This document shows, piece by piece, positions 18,183 through 25,634 of a stretch of DNA of 64,000 nt. Source of the DNA: VGJV01 sp964646415 (lineage in GTDB: Bacteria > Patescibacteriota > Minisyncoccia > UBA6257 > 2-01-FULL-56-20); the NCBI GenBank assembly GCA_964646415.1, contig CAZYEL010000001.1, positions 20,214-84,213 on the forward strand. Reading direction: 5' to 3'. Under the pieces are notes generated by a model, which searched no databases, was not told the origin of the DNA, and saw only the letters and a program-made list of their open reading frames with translations. Made by a program: the position numbers and the translations under genes. Within the stretch, counting starts at the first letter, position 1. The number at the start of each line of letters is the position of its first letter.

Positions 18183-19577
18183 ATGAATCTCAAGCCCACC
18201 ACAATTCAAAGAAAGCAGCTCGCGCAGCGCTGGGACATGCTCCCCATAAACCTCCGTGAGGCAATGACCGACGAGCGCAATTCCGAAATCCTCTGGAAAG
18301 TATGCACCGACGAGCACCTCTCCGAGGAGAAAACGCGCGAAGTCGCCCGCATCGCCGCATGGGTAATGATGGGCTTCCTCCACCCTGCGGATGTCGCAAA
18401 TGAAGTAAAGCTCTCCATCGGCATCCACCCCGAGCTTGCGGCGACGATTGCGAACACGCTGAACGCAAAACTCTTCGCGCCGATGCGGGAAGAGCTTGAG
18501 GGAACCTATGCTCCTCCGGGAACCGAGCCGCATTACCAGGAGCCCGCCGCAGCCGCCACGTTTGAAGACATCAGGCCCCCAGAAGCATTGGAACAAACGC
18601 TCGCGAACATCAGCAAGGGCGCTCCTGCCGAACCGTTCTTTAAAGAAACGCCCGTGTCTCTCGACTCTCTGAACGCCGGACCTTCGGGCTCCCAAGACCA
18701 GGCCTTGTACACGCCGCCCGCGTCTCCATTTGACCTCTCCTCGTTCTCCCCCGAACCCCCTCCGGCGCCCCCCGCTCCCTCGCAAAGCTCAAACTTCTCC
18801 ACTAAAGGTGGATCCGCCTCTGGCGGAGAAGCGCAAAGTTCTCCTTTCATCCTCCACGAGGAGCCCGCCGCGCCTTCGCTCCCGAACGCCGGGGATTTCT
18901 CTCTCGACATCACACCCGAAGAGTTCGGCCCCTCGCAACCGGAATTCGAGAATATCCCTCAAGCGAACATCGAAATCGGCGGTGGGGCTACCGCCCCCGC
19001 CGAAACGCGCGGACGGGACGCGGAACAACGCGGAACCGGAACACAGGAGCCTCGCACCGTCCACTACGGGGATTTGCGCACACCGCTTTCCGCATCCACC
19101 AAGGTTGAACCTTTAGGGGATTCTCAAGGTTCAACCTTAGAAACTCTGTCCTCACCGCCAAAGGCGAGTTCTCCGGGCGACGTATTGCGCTTCTCCGATT
19201 TTGGCAAAGAACCAGAGGTCCCGCCCGCGCCTCCCGCAAACGCACCCGAAGCGGATTTGCCTCCGCCGCCACGCAAAACTCCCTATCTCGCCAAGGAACA
19301 GAAAAAGCCGGGGTTCTTCGCGCGCTTTTTTGGGAAAAAGGAGACGAGCGCATCGCCCGCGCCCGAAGAGATATCTCTGCCGTTGCCTCCACCCCCTCCA
19401 CCTTCGGCCCGCTTCACCAAAGCTTCAGCGGGGCGAGTCGCCAAAGGGACCTTCCCTACCGCCAAGCCTTTGCCTGTGATACCTCCATTTCCTGACATAC
19501 CCCCCTCTCCGCCGCCTCAACCCTCCGCAACAAAGCCAAAGGACAATGATGTGATTGATTTAAGCTCTTTGAAGTAA
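18183..19577 (+). CDS. Proline-rich cytoplasmic protein of the T4SS-like operon
   Basis: 464 aa; not recognised. The N-terminal 110 residues form a charged helical domain (RKQLAQRWDMLPINLREAMTD; SEEKTREVARIAAWVMMGF). The remaining about 350 residues are low-complexity, rich in Pro, Ser, Glu and Ala, with no membrane segment. They contain KKPGFFARFFGKKE, a basic-aromatic patch that could touch the membrane, and a C-terminal short motif DVIDLSSLK. Two in-frame palindromic repeats contribute to the linker (18795-18835 and 19099-19139). It may be a scaffold or regulator of the ATPase, but this is only positional inference. Confidence 0.7.
   Translation: MNLKPTTIQRKQLAQRWDMLPINLREAMTDERNSEILWKVCTDEHLSEEKTREVARIAAWVMMGFLHPADVANEVKLSIGIHPELAATIANTLNAKLFAPMREELEGTYAPPGTEPHYQEPAAAATFEDIRPPEALEQTLANISKGAPAEPFFKETPVSLDSLNAGPSGSQDQALYTPPASPFDLSSFSPEPPPAPPAPSQSSNFSTKGGSASGGEAQSSPFILHEEPAAPSLPNAGDFSLDITPEEFGPSQPEFENIPQANIEIGGGATAPAETRGRDAEQRGTGTQEPRTVHYGDLRTPLSASTKVEPLGDSQGSTLETLSSPPKASSPGDVLRFSDFGKEPEVPPAPPANAPEADLPPPPRKTPYLAKEQKKPGFFARFFGKKETSASPAPEEISLPLPPPPPPSARFTKASAGRVAKGTFPTAKPLPVIPPFPDIPPSPPPQPSATKPKDNDVIDLSSLK
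18795..18835 (+). repeat. In-frame repeat encoding a Gly/Ser-rich stretch
   Basis: TTCTCCACTAAAGG...GGATCCGCCTCTGGCGGAGAA: the outer TTCTCC/GGAGAA and inner TCCGCC/GGCGGA arms pair with each other. It encodes STKGGSASGGEA inside the disordered linker of the proline-rich protein. The form is that of the other palindromes found inside genes here. Confidence 0.6.
19099..19139 (+). repeat. In-frame AAGGTTGAACCTT inverted repeat
   Basis: AAGGTTGAACCTT and AAGGTTCAACCTT lie 11 bases apart; each is itself nearly palindromic. The element is read through as KVEPLGDSQGSTLE within the proline-rich protein. Confidence 0.7.
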
Positions 19578-19626
19578 TTTCCAACTTCCTACTTACCGCT
19601 TAAAGCTAAAAGCTTAACGCTATCCT

Positions 19627-20139
19627 ATGCAATTCCAAATTCCCCAATTCGTGGAAACGGAAGATAAGATTGTGGGCCCCCTCACGCTCAAGCAATTCAT
19701 CTACGTTGCCATCGCGGGCGGCATCTCGCTCCTTCTCTATTTCATAGTCCAGATATGGCTGTGGCTTATACTCTCCATTCCCATCATCGGAATCGGCGTC
19801 GGCTTTGCATTTATAAAAGTCGGGGGGAGGGCGCTCCCCGCGATCGCCCGAGCGGCATTCTCCTACGTGTGGAGGCCCCAAACCTACGTGTGGCAACCAG
19901 AGAAGGCTCCTGCGACAAGCGGCAAGGGGCAAGAGGCAAGAGGCGAAGAAAAATCTGCGAGGCTTTCACTCGAAGAAGTCCTTTCGGGCTTCGCGCTCCG
20001 CCGGACATGGCAAAGACTCCAAACCGGCGCCAGCAAGGTTTCCCCGGGAATTTTCCTAGGCAAGTCCCAAGACCGCTACGCCATCTACCGCAAGCGCAGC
20101 GGGGAATTGGGAGCGGCGAGAAGAGTGGATTATAGGTAA
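19627..20139 (+). CDS. PrgI-family T4SS membrane protein (VirB3-like)
   Basis: 170 aa. The N-terminus MQFQIPQFVETEDKIVGPLT followed by two adjacent membrane helices (FIYVAIAGGISLLLYFIV and LWLILSIPIIGIGVGFAFI) is the hallmark of the PrgI family, which occupies the VirB3 position next to VirB4 in Gram-positive and CPR T4SS. The C-terminal 80 residues are basic and cytoplasmic; their start (ATSGKGQEARGEE) is encoded by a degenerate GGCAAG repeat. It should anchor the VirB4 ATPase to the membrane. The virB4 genes follow after an inserted four-helix gene. Confidence 0.88.
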   Translation: MQFQIPQFVETEDKIVGPLTLKQFIYVAIAGGISLLLYFIVQIWLWLILSIPIIGIGVGFAFIKVGGRALPAIARAAFSYVWRPQTYVWQPEKAPATSGKGQEARGEEKSARLSLEEVLSGFALRRTWQRLQTGASKVSPGIFLGKSQDRYAIYRKRSGELGAARRVDYR

Positions 20140-20146
20140 TAGGAGA

Positions 20147-20212
20147 AGCACGAAATCCGAATATCGAAATCCTAAACAAATCCGAATGAGCCAAATTCCA
20201 AATTCCAAAGGG
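20147..20212. repeat. Left flanking repeat of the four-helix-bundle gene
   Basis: The AT-rich string with CACGAAATCCGAATATCG and AAATTCCAAATTCC is partly the reverse complement of the string at 20565-20634 (CTTGGAATTTAG; GTTTTGATATTCGATATT). The two therefore form an imperfect inverted repeat around the gene between them. The same words occur at 985-1119. Confidence 0.6.
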
Positions 20213-20560
20213 AAAACGTACGACCTCGAAGAGCGGGCGCTTCTGTTCACCAAACGAACAGCCCGATATGTAAATAAACTTCCGAAGACCATACCGAACG
20301 TAGAAAGCGGCAAGCAGCCTATGAGAGCTAGCGGTTCCGTCGGGGCAAACTACATTGAAGCGAATGAGTGTTTGGGCAAGAAAGACTTTGCAATGAAGAT
20401 CAAAACATCAAAAAAGGAGGCGAAGGAAGCTAGATACTGGCTCGCAATCACCGAACCTGCGCCCGAGGAAGAAAAAGAGAAAGAGGCGCTTTCTCAAGAA
20501 GCTACAGAACTCATGAAGATCTTCGGGTCAATTCTCGAAAAGACGAAATGGGCGGTATAA
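20186..20560 (+). CDS. Four-helix-bundle protein of the 23S rRNA intervening-sequence/S23 family
   Basis: 124 aa. RASGSVGANYIEANECLGKKDF followed by KTSKKEAKEARYWLAI is the family signature (S/A-T/S-S-I-G-AN..EA, then KEA.ETRYWL). Members are encoded inside rRNA intervening sequences or as small cargo genes; a molecular function is not established. The first about eight codons overlap the flanking AT-rich repeat, so the true start may be slightly downstream. The gene interrupts the T4SS operon between the PrgI and VirB4 genes and is bracketed by inverted AT-rich repeats, which points to insertion as a cassette. Confidence 0.85.
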   Translation: MSQIPNSKGKTYDLEERALLFTKRTARYVNKLPKTIPNVESGKQPMRASGSVGANYIEANECLGKKDFAMKIKTSKKEAKEARYWLAITEPAPEEEKEKEALSQEATELMKIFGSILEKTKWAV

Positions 20561-20564
20561 TGGG

Positions 20565-20634
20565 CTTGAAACTTCGTGCTTGGAATTTAGTAATTGTTTC
20601 GTGTTTTGATATTCGATATTAGAAATTTTCACGC
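20565..20634. repeat. Right flanking repeat of the four-helix-bundle gene
   Basis: GAAACTTCGTGCTTGGAATT...TTTTGATATTCGATATT matches the reverse complement of the left flank in patches. It ends directly before the start of the VirB4 N-terminal gene. It belongs to the same dispersed family as 985-1119. Confidence 0.6.
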
Positions 20635-20635
20635 T

Positions 20636-21307
20636 ATGCCCAAAGAATTCGCCAACGCACAAGACCTCGTCGCGGTAAAAGAAATCCGGGAGGGGACGCT
20701 GCTCCTCAAAGACGGCAGTTTCCGGCAGGTACTTATGGTAAACGGCGTCAATTTCGCGCTGCGCTCGGAAGTGGAACAGAACACCATCACCGCTTCCTAC
20801 CAGAATTTTTTGAACACGCTCGATTTCCCGCTCCAGATTATCATCCATTCCCGCAAAATAAACATTGATAAATACCTTGAAAAACTCGCCGCGTGCGAGC
20901 AAGCGGAATCCACGCCAATCCTCCGCAGCCAGAATGCGGAATACCGGGAGTTTATCAGGGGGTTCGTGGAAAAAAACGCCATTATGGAAAAAATATTTTT
21001 TGCGGTTGTCCCTTGGGTAACCGTATCTCTTCCCACCACGAAAAGCCTTATGCGGTTCATTCCGTTCCTGGGGCGGAGCAAAACCGCCGATGATGCCGAG
21101 GCAAAAGAGAAAGAAGAGTCATTTGAGGAATCCCTGGAGCAGCTCAAGCAGCGCGTTTCCCAAGTCGTTGAAGGGCTCGCCTCCGTCGGCCTTGAAGCAG
21201 TTCCCCTCGGCAACCGGGAGCTCGCCGAGATGCTCTATAACTTTTACAATCCCGAGTCCGTCGAGCGGGAAAATATCAATTTGCCCGCCGAAGGCGCAAA
21301 GAACTAG
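20636..21307 (+). CDS. VirB4/TraC N-terminal domain encoded as a separate protein
   Basis: 223 aa. LVAVKEIREGTLLLKDGSFRQVL followed by a ferredoxin-like region corresponds to the N-terminal domain that precedes the ATPase in VirB4/TraC proteins. Here it is a gene of its own, ending 12 bases before the ATPase gene. No Walker motifs are present. Residues about 155-185 are charged and probably coiled. It presumably docks with the PrgI-like protein and the ATPase. ATG 20636 is used because the codons upstream are part of the intergenic repeat. Confidence 0.8.
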   Translation: MPKEFANAQDLVAVKEIREGTLLLKDGSFRQVLMVNGVNFALRSEVEQNTITASYQNFLNTLDFPLQIIIHSRKINIDKYLEKLAACEQAESTPILRSQNAEYREFIRGFVEKNAIMEKIFFAVVPWVTVSLPTTKSLMRFIPFLGRSKTADDAEAKEKEESFEESLEQLKQRVSQVVEGLASVGLEAVPLGNRELAEMLYNFYNPESVERENINLPAEGAKN

Positions 21308-21319
21308 AAATATATTTCT

Positions 21320-23053
21320 ATGTCAGACCCCGGAATTCCCGACATCTCAAAAATCATAGCCCCCGCAGGCGCGGAAGTGACTCCAAACTATCTGAAGTTG
21401 GGCAACAAGCTCGCGAAAACATTCTTTGTGCTTTCCTACCCGCGCTATCTCACAACCGGATGGTTTGAGCCAATCGTAAACTTGCCCAGCCTTCTCGATG
21501 TTTCCATTTTCATCAACCCCATGGACACGGGGGATGCCCTGAAAAATCTCCGGAAAAAGGCGGCGCAGCTTGAATCGCAAATCTCGGACACGGAGGAAAA
21601 GGGGCTCGTCCGCGACCCGCTCCTTGAAACCGCCCTGCGCGATGTGGAATCCCTACGCGACACGCTCCAACAATCGGAAGAGAAACTCTTCAACGTCGCG
21701 CTCTATATCGCAATTTACGCCGATACCCCCGATGAACTCGCCCGGCTCGAGGGGCAAATCATTTCGCTCATGGAAGCAAAGCTGGTTTATATCAAGCCTG
21801 CGCTCTTTGAACAACTTGAAGCGTTGCTCTCCGTGTTCCCCTTCGGGAACGACCGCATCCGCATCGGCACCTCGATGAACTCGAGTCCCATTTCCTCATT
21901 CTTCCCGTTTGTGTCCGAAGACCTCACCTCAAACGAAGGAATTATGTACGGCATCAACCGCCACAACAACAGTCTTGTCGTCTTCGACAGGTTTTCGCTT
22001 GAGAACGCAAATCAGGTAGTATTCGCCAAATCGGGTTCCGGAAAATCATACTCCACGAAACTCGAAATCATCAGGTCGCTCATGGTGGGCACCGAAATCA
22101 TCGTGATTGACCCGGAGAATGAATACCAGCGGCTCGCCGAAGCTTTGGGCGGAAGCTTCTTCAATATTTCGCTTTCATCCGAGGAGCACATCAACCCCTT
22201 CGACATCCCCATCATCCCGGATGGAGAATCGCCTTCGGACATTCTCCGGTCGCACATCGTGAACCTCGCAAGTCTGGTGAAACTCATGCTCGGGAAAATC
22301 ACGCCCGAGGAAGATTCGCTCCTCGACCGCGCGATTACCGAAACCTACGCCTCGCGCGAGATTGTGGCGGGAGAAGATTTCTCCGGCAAAGAAGCCCCGC
22401 TTCTTGAGGACCTTGAAACCGTGCTCCGGAACCTTGAGGGCGGCCGCGCGATGGCGGAGCGCCTTTATAAATACACGAAGGGTTCCTTCGCGGGATTCGT
22501 GGACCAACACACCAACATCGACATCAACAACCGCTTCATTGTCTTTTCCATCCGCGACCTCGAAGAAGAGCTTCGCCCCATCGCGATGTTCGTCATTCTA
22601 AACTTCATCTGGAATCTTATCCGCGCACGCCTCAAGCGCCGCGTTCTCATCATTGATGAGGCGTGGATTATGATGAAAAACGAGGATTCCGCCACCTTCC
22701 TCTTCGGACTTGTGAAACGCGCCAGAAAATATTATCTCGGCGTCTCCACCATCACGCAGGACGTCGAGGACTTCCTCCGCTCCCCGTACGGCAGGCCCAT
22801 TATTACCAACTCTTCGCTTCAGTTGCTCCTTAAACAAGCACCCGCTACGATTGACGTCGTTGCAAAAGCGTTTGACCTCACTGAAGCGGAGAAAGGGCTC
22901 CTCCTCGGCGCCGAAGTGGGCATGGGGCTTTTCTTCGCCGGGAAAAAGCATGTGGCAATCCAGATTGTCGCATCCTATTTCGAAGACCAGATCGTTACCA
23001 CCAATCCTCAAGCGCTTCTCAACGAGAAAAGCGAGAAAGAAGGAGCGAAATAA
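21320..23053 (+). CDS. VirB4-type T4SS ATPase
   Basis: 577 aa. Walker A FAKSGSGKSYSTK lies near residue 238 and Walker B RVLIIDEAWIMM near residue 440. STITQDVEDFLRSPYGR and NSSLQLLLKQ are typical VirB4/TraC motifs III-IV. The enzyme powers pilus assembly or substrate transfer at the inner face of the membrane. Residues 95-125 are a charged helix. The N-terminal domain sits in the upstream gene, so the family protein is split. The stop codon TAA is immediately followed by the ATG of the next gene. Confidence 0.92.
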   Translation: MSDPGIPDISKIIAPAGAEVTPNYLKLGNKLAKTFFVLSYPRYLTTGWFEPIVNLPSLLDVSIFINPMDTGDALKNLRKKAAQLESQISDTEEKGLVRDPLLETALRDVESLRDTLQQSEEKLFNVALYIAIYADTPDELARLEGQIISLMEAKLVYIKPALFEQLEALLSVFPFGNDRIRIGTSMNSSPISSFFPFVSEDLTSNEGIMYGINRHNNSLVVFDRFSLENANQVVFAKSGSGKSYSTKLEIIRSLMVGTEIIVIDPENEYQRLAEALGGSFFNISLSSEEHINPFDIPIIPDGESPSDILRSHIVNLASLVKLMLGKITPEEDSLLDRAITETYASREIVAGEDFSGKEAPLLEDLETVLRNLEGGRAMAERLYKYTKGSFAGFVDQHTNIDINNRFIVFSIRDLEEELRPIAMFVILNFIWNLIRARLKRRVLIIDEAWIMMKNEDSATFLFGLVKRARKYYLGVSTITQDVEDFLRSPYGRPIITNSSLQLLLKQAPATIDVVAKAFDLTEAEKGLLLGAEVGMGLFFAGKKHVAIQIVASYFEDQIVTTNPQALLNEKSEKEGAK

Positions 23054-23830
23054 ATGGATGAAGAAGAGGGAAAACACAGCAAGATAGATTATTTCGGTCC
23101 GGGGATTGTTATGGCGTTTATCGCTGCGTTCGCGGGAGACCTTTTCTGGCTTCTGGTAATCGGGGCGTTCATCCCCCCGCCGCCTATAGGGCTCACGTTT
23201 CTTGCAGCAGGACTCCTCGCCCACTACCTCGCAGGGATGATGGTGGGCGGGTTCATTTTCTTTGAGTTGAAGCATTTCGTGCCTAAGGCTATTTTAGGAG
23301 CCGCGATACTTTTACCATTGCCGTTGCTTATGGTGGGTATGGGCATTGCGCTTATTGCCCAAAACCGGATTATAGAGATCCTGCTCATCCAAGCAGGGAC
23401 GAAGCTGCTTGAGGCGGGTCTTGCCGCAACGGGTGTGGGGGCACTCGCGGCGGGAGCGGTTGAAGTGGCGGCGGACGCGAAAACCGTGCAGACTGTCGCC
23501 AGAGGCGCCAAAGCAGCCACCACAGTAGGGAAGGGTGGTCGTGCTGCAGAAACAACGGCGCAACGGGCAAAGCGCATCGCAAACCGCCTACAGCGGTACG
23601 CACCACAAGGTGGAGGAGGGGAGGAGGGATATGAAGACGAAGAGGAGGATGAGGGAGATGTGCCGGAAGAAGCATTTGGGGTGCAGAGAGGGCCCGTCGA
23701 AGAGCTCCAACAATCAACCATGGAAGAACTCCCACAAGTCGAAGAGGAACCAAAAGAAAGCGACGAGTCGGGAGAGGAAGAAAAAAAGCCCCCGCGGCTT
23801 GAGGACATACGCAAACCGGATAGTTTATAA
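23054..23830 (+). CDS. Small polytopic membrane protein of the T4SS-like operon
   Basis: 258 aa; not recognised. Three or four membrane segments lie in residues 15-125 (IVMAFIAAFAGDLFWLLVIGAF; LTFLAAGLLAHYLAGMMVGGF; AILGAAILLPLPLLMVGMGIAL). An Ala/Thr/Lys-rich helix follows, and then a strongly acidic tail (EEEDEGDVPEE; ESDESGEEEKKPP). It starts directly at the virB4 stop codon, so co-translation is very likely. The role in the secretion apparatus is unknown. Confidence 0.72.
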   Translation: MDEEEGKHSKIDYFGPGIVMAFIAAFAGDLFWLLVIGAFIPPPPIGLTFLAAGLLAHYLAGMMVGGFIFFELKHFVPKAILGAAILLPLPLLMVGMGIALIAQNRIIEILLIQAGTKLLEAGLAATGVGALAAGAVEVAADAKTVQTVARGAKAATTVGKGGRAAETTAQRAKRIANRLQRYAPQGGGGEEGYEDEEEDEGDVPEEAFGVQRGPVEELQQSTMEELPQVEEEPKESDESGEEEKKPPRLEDIRKPDSL

Positions 23831-23837
23831 TTACTTT

Positions 23838-24557
23838 ATGGCGCGAATTTCTAAAAAAGCAGTGCGTGGGGCACTCGCCGTCGTAATACTCGGGGTGGGA
23901 TACGGGTGGGCACTGTTGCTCGCACATGCCGCCACGCCGCCGCAGATAGTCATAAGCTGGCGCGCAGATACCTACACTCCTCCGGGCTATGCGGGTAAGG
24001 CGCTCCCCACCTCAAACTCCGTAATCGCGGCGTCTTTGGATATCCTTGCAAACAACAAGGGCACCGACCTTTCGGGGCAGCTTATCTATTGGTACGTAAA
24101 CAACCGCCTTGCGGGAAGCGGGAAGGGGAGAACTTCAATAACATTCCGCGCACCTTCTGCCGCGCCGGACACTCTTGCGCTCCGCGTAGAAGTGCCTGGA
24201 TACCCTGGTGGCGCCATAATCAAATCAATCAATATCCCCGTGGTGGTCCCCGAATCGGTGATTGTCGCTCCGCTCCCGCTCTTGCGCTTCACCCCGCCCT
24301 CCACAACGCTCACGGGGGCTCCTTACTTTTTTAATGTGCGCGACCCCCTCCTCCTCAAATTCGAGTGGGGAGCGAACTACACAGCCCTGCCTGCCGGACA
24401 AACCGATAACGCGCCGAAAGGCGACCCGCGCGTGCTCACACTCAACCTCAATCCCGACGCGCCCAAAGGCGCGCCGGTGCGCGTAACGCTCGGCATTACC
24501 AACCCATTAAGAGAGGCCGAGGGGGCACAATCATTTATTACGCTCACAACCCAATGA
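23838..24557 (+). CDS. Exported beta-rich protein of the T4SS-like operon
   Basis: 239 aa. A signal peptide is clear (KKAVRGALAVVILGVGYGWALLLAHA, with cleavage probably after AHA). The mature part is rich in beta strands, Pro and Thr, and looks like two immunoglobulin-like modules (IVISWRADTYTPPGYAG...VEVPGYPGGAI; and PLLRFTPPSTTLTGAPYFFN). No cysteines or catalytic motif are seen. It begins seven bases after the previous gene and overlaps the pilin gene by ATGA. An extracellular structural or adhesive role is inferred from position. Confidence 0.75.
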   Translation: MARISKKAVRGALAVVILGVGYGWALLLAHAATPPQIVISWRADTYTPPGYAGKALPTSNSVIAASLDILANNKGTDLSGQLIYWYVNNRLAGSGKGRTSITFRAPSAAPDTLALRVEVPGYPGGAIIKSINIPVVVPESVIVAPLPLLRFTPPSTTLTGAPYFFNVRDPLLLKFEWGANYTALPAGQTDNAPKGDPRVLTLNLNPDAPKGAPVRVTLGITNPLREAEGAQSFITLTTQ

Positions 24558-25621
24558 TGCGGCGCATGCTCAATGCCATCTCGGCCATTCTGGGCTTCTG
24601 CCTCACGAGCGGAGTTGTCTTCGCAGTCACCATAAACACCAATCTCCCCGGCACCAATCCCACCGTAAACAACCCGGGCGGCTGGGTTGCCAACTTCTAC
24701 CAATTCGCCCTTCTCCTCGGAGGACTCCTCGCCTTCGGCGCGATTGTCTACGGAGGAATGACGTATACGCTCTCGGCGGGGAATCCCGAAAAGCAGAGTG
24801 ATGCGAAAAGCAGGATTACGCAGGCGCTCCTCGGGCTCACGCTCCTCCTCGGCGCCTACATCGTATTGAATTTCTTGAATCCCAAACTCACCAATCTCCA
24901 GATTGACACGTACGGGCTCACGGCGGCCTGCCAGGGGACTTCGTGTGAAAACCCAGTTCCCCTCGACAAAGACGCTATGCAAAAAGCGCTGGATGCGGGC
25001 CTTGATACATACCTTGCGGAACGCGCCGAACAAGTCCGGGGAAAGGCCGCGGATCTCGACGCAGATGCAGATGAGTTAGAGGCAGAGGCGGACTTCGCCG
25101 CGACCTCGGTAGAAAGCGATGTCCTCATTGAAATGGCGAACGAACGGCGAGCACGGGCGGAACTCATGCGCCGGGAAGAAAGCGTCAGCGAATATTTTTA
25201 CAAGACCACGGCAGCGGAGCAGACCAACAATGTAGAGGAAATAAAAAGACTCACAGGAGTGATGAACGCCTCTCTCGACTCAGGCATACAAGAGTTGAAA
25301 AGACTAGGGGACAATGCGGGAGCAGAGACGCTCGCGATCAAAAAATTCACCCACAACGTTTACTTTGACGCCCAGAAAGCTGCTGCCACAGTGCAGGCAG
25401 CCTTCCCAAATAAAGCCGGCCCTTTTGATACTATTGATACTGCAAAAGCTCGGGAGGCAGCGACTAATGCCGTAAAAGACATCGGGAAAAGAGTGCGAGA
25501 AGAGGCCAAAAGACTTGGGAATAACGTCCAAGACCCGAGTGTCAGCGAAGTATTTCGGTGGGGCGCGGCGGCAACTGAAAAGATACGGGACGCATGCGCC
25601 GCTAAAAATATTAAGTGCTGA
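24554..25621 (+). CDS. T4SS pilin-like protein (VirB2 position) with a long coiled extension
   Basis: 355 aa. After a signal peptide (ISAILGFCLTSGVVFA) there are two hydrophobic helices, FYQFALLLGGLLAFGAIVYGG and ALLGLTLLLGAYIVLNFLNP, with the YTLSAGNPEKQSDAKSRI loop between them. This is the layout of the CPR/Gram-positive T4SS pilin family (VirB2/TrbC-like). Unlike normal pilins of about 100-130 residues, it continues for about 220 residues of charged helical sequence (DADADELEAEADFAATS) ending in CAAKNIKC. Two cysteines early in the extension (ACQGTSCEN) could pair. Confidence 0.82.
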   Translation: MMRRMLNAISAILGFCLTSGVVFAVTINTNLPGTNPTVNNPGGWVANFYQFALLLGGLLAFGAIVYGGMTYTLSAGNPEKQSDAKSRITQALLGLTLLLGAYIVLNFLNPKLTNLQIDTYGLTAACQGTSCENPVPLDKDAMQKALDAGLDTYLAERAEQVRGKAADLDADADELEAEADFAATSVESDVLIEMANERRARAELMRREESVSEYFYKTTAAEQTNNVEEIKRLTGVMNASLDSGIQELKRLGDNAGAETLAIKKFTHNVYFDAQKAAATVQAAFPNKAGPFDTIDTAKAREAATNAVKDIGKRVREEAKRLGNNVQDPSVSEVFRWGAAATEKIRDACAAKNIKC

Positions 25622-25634
25622 AGCTGCTACTACG

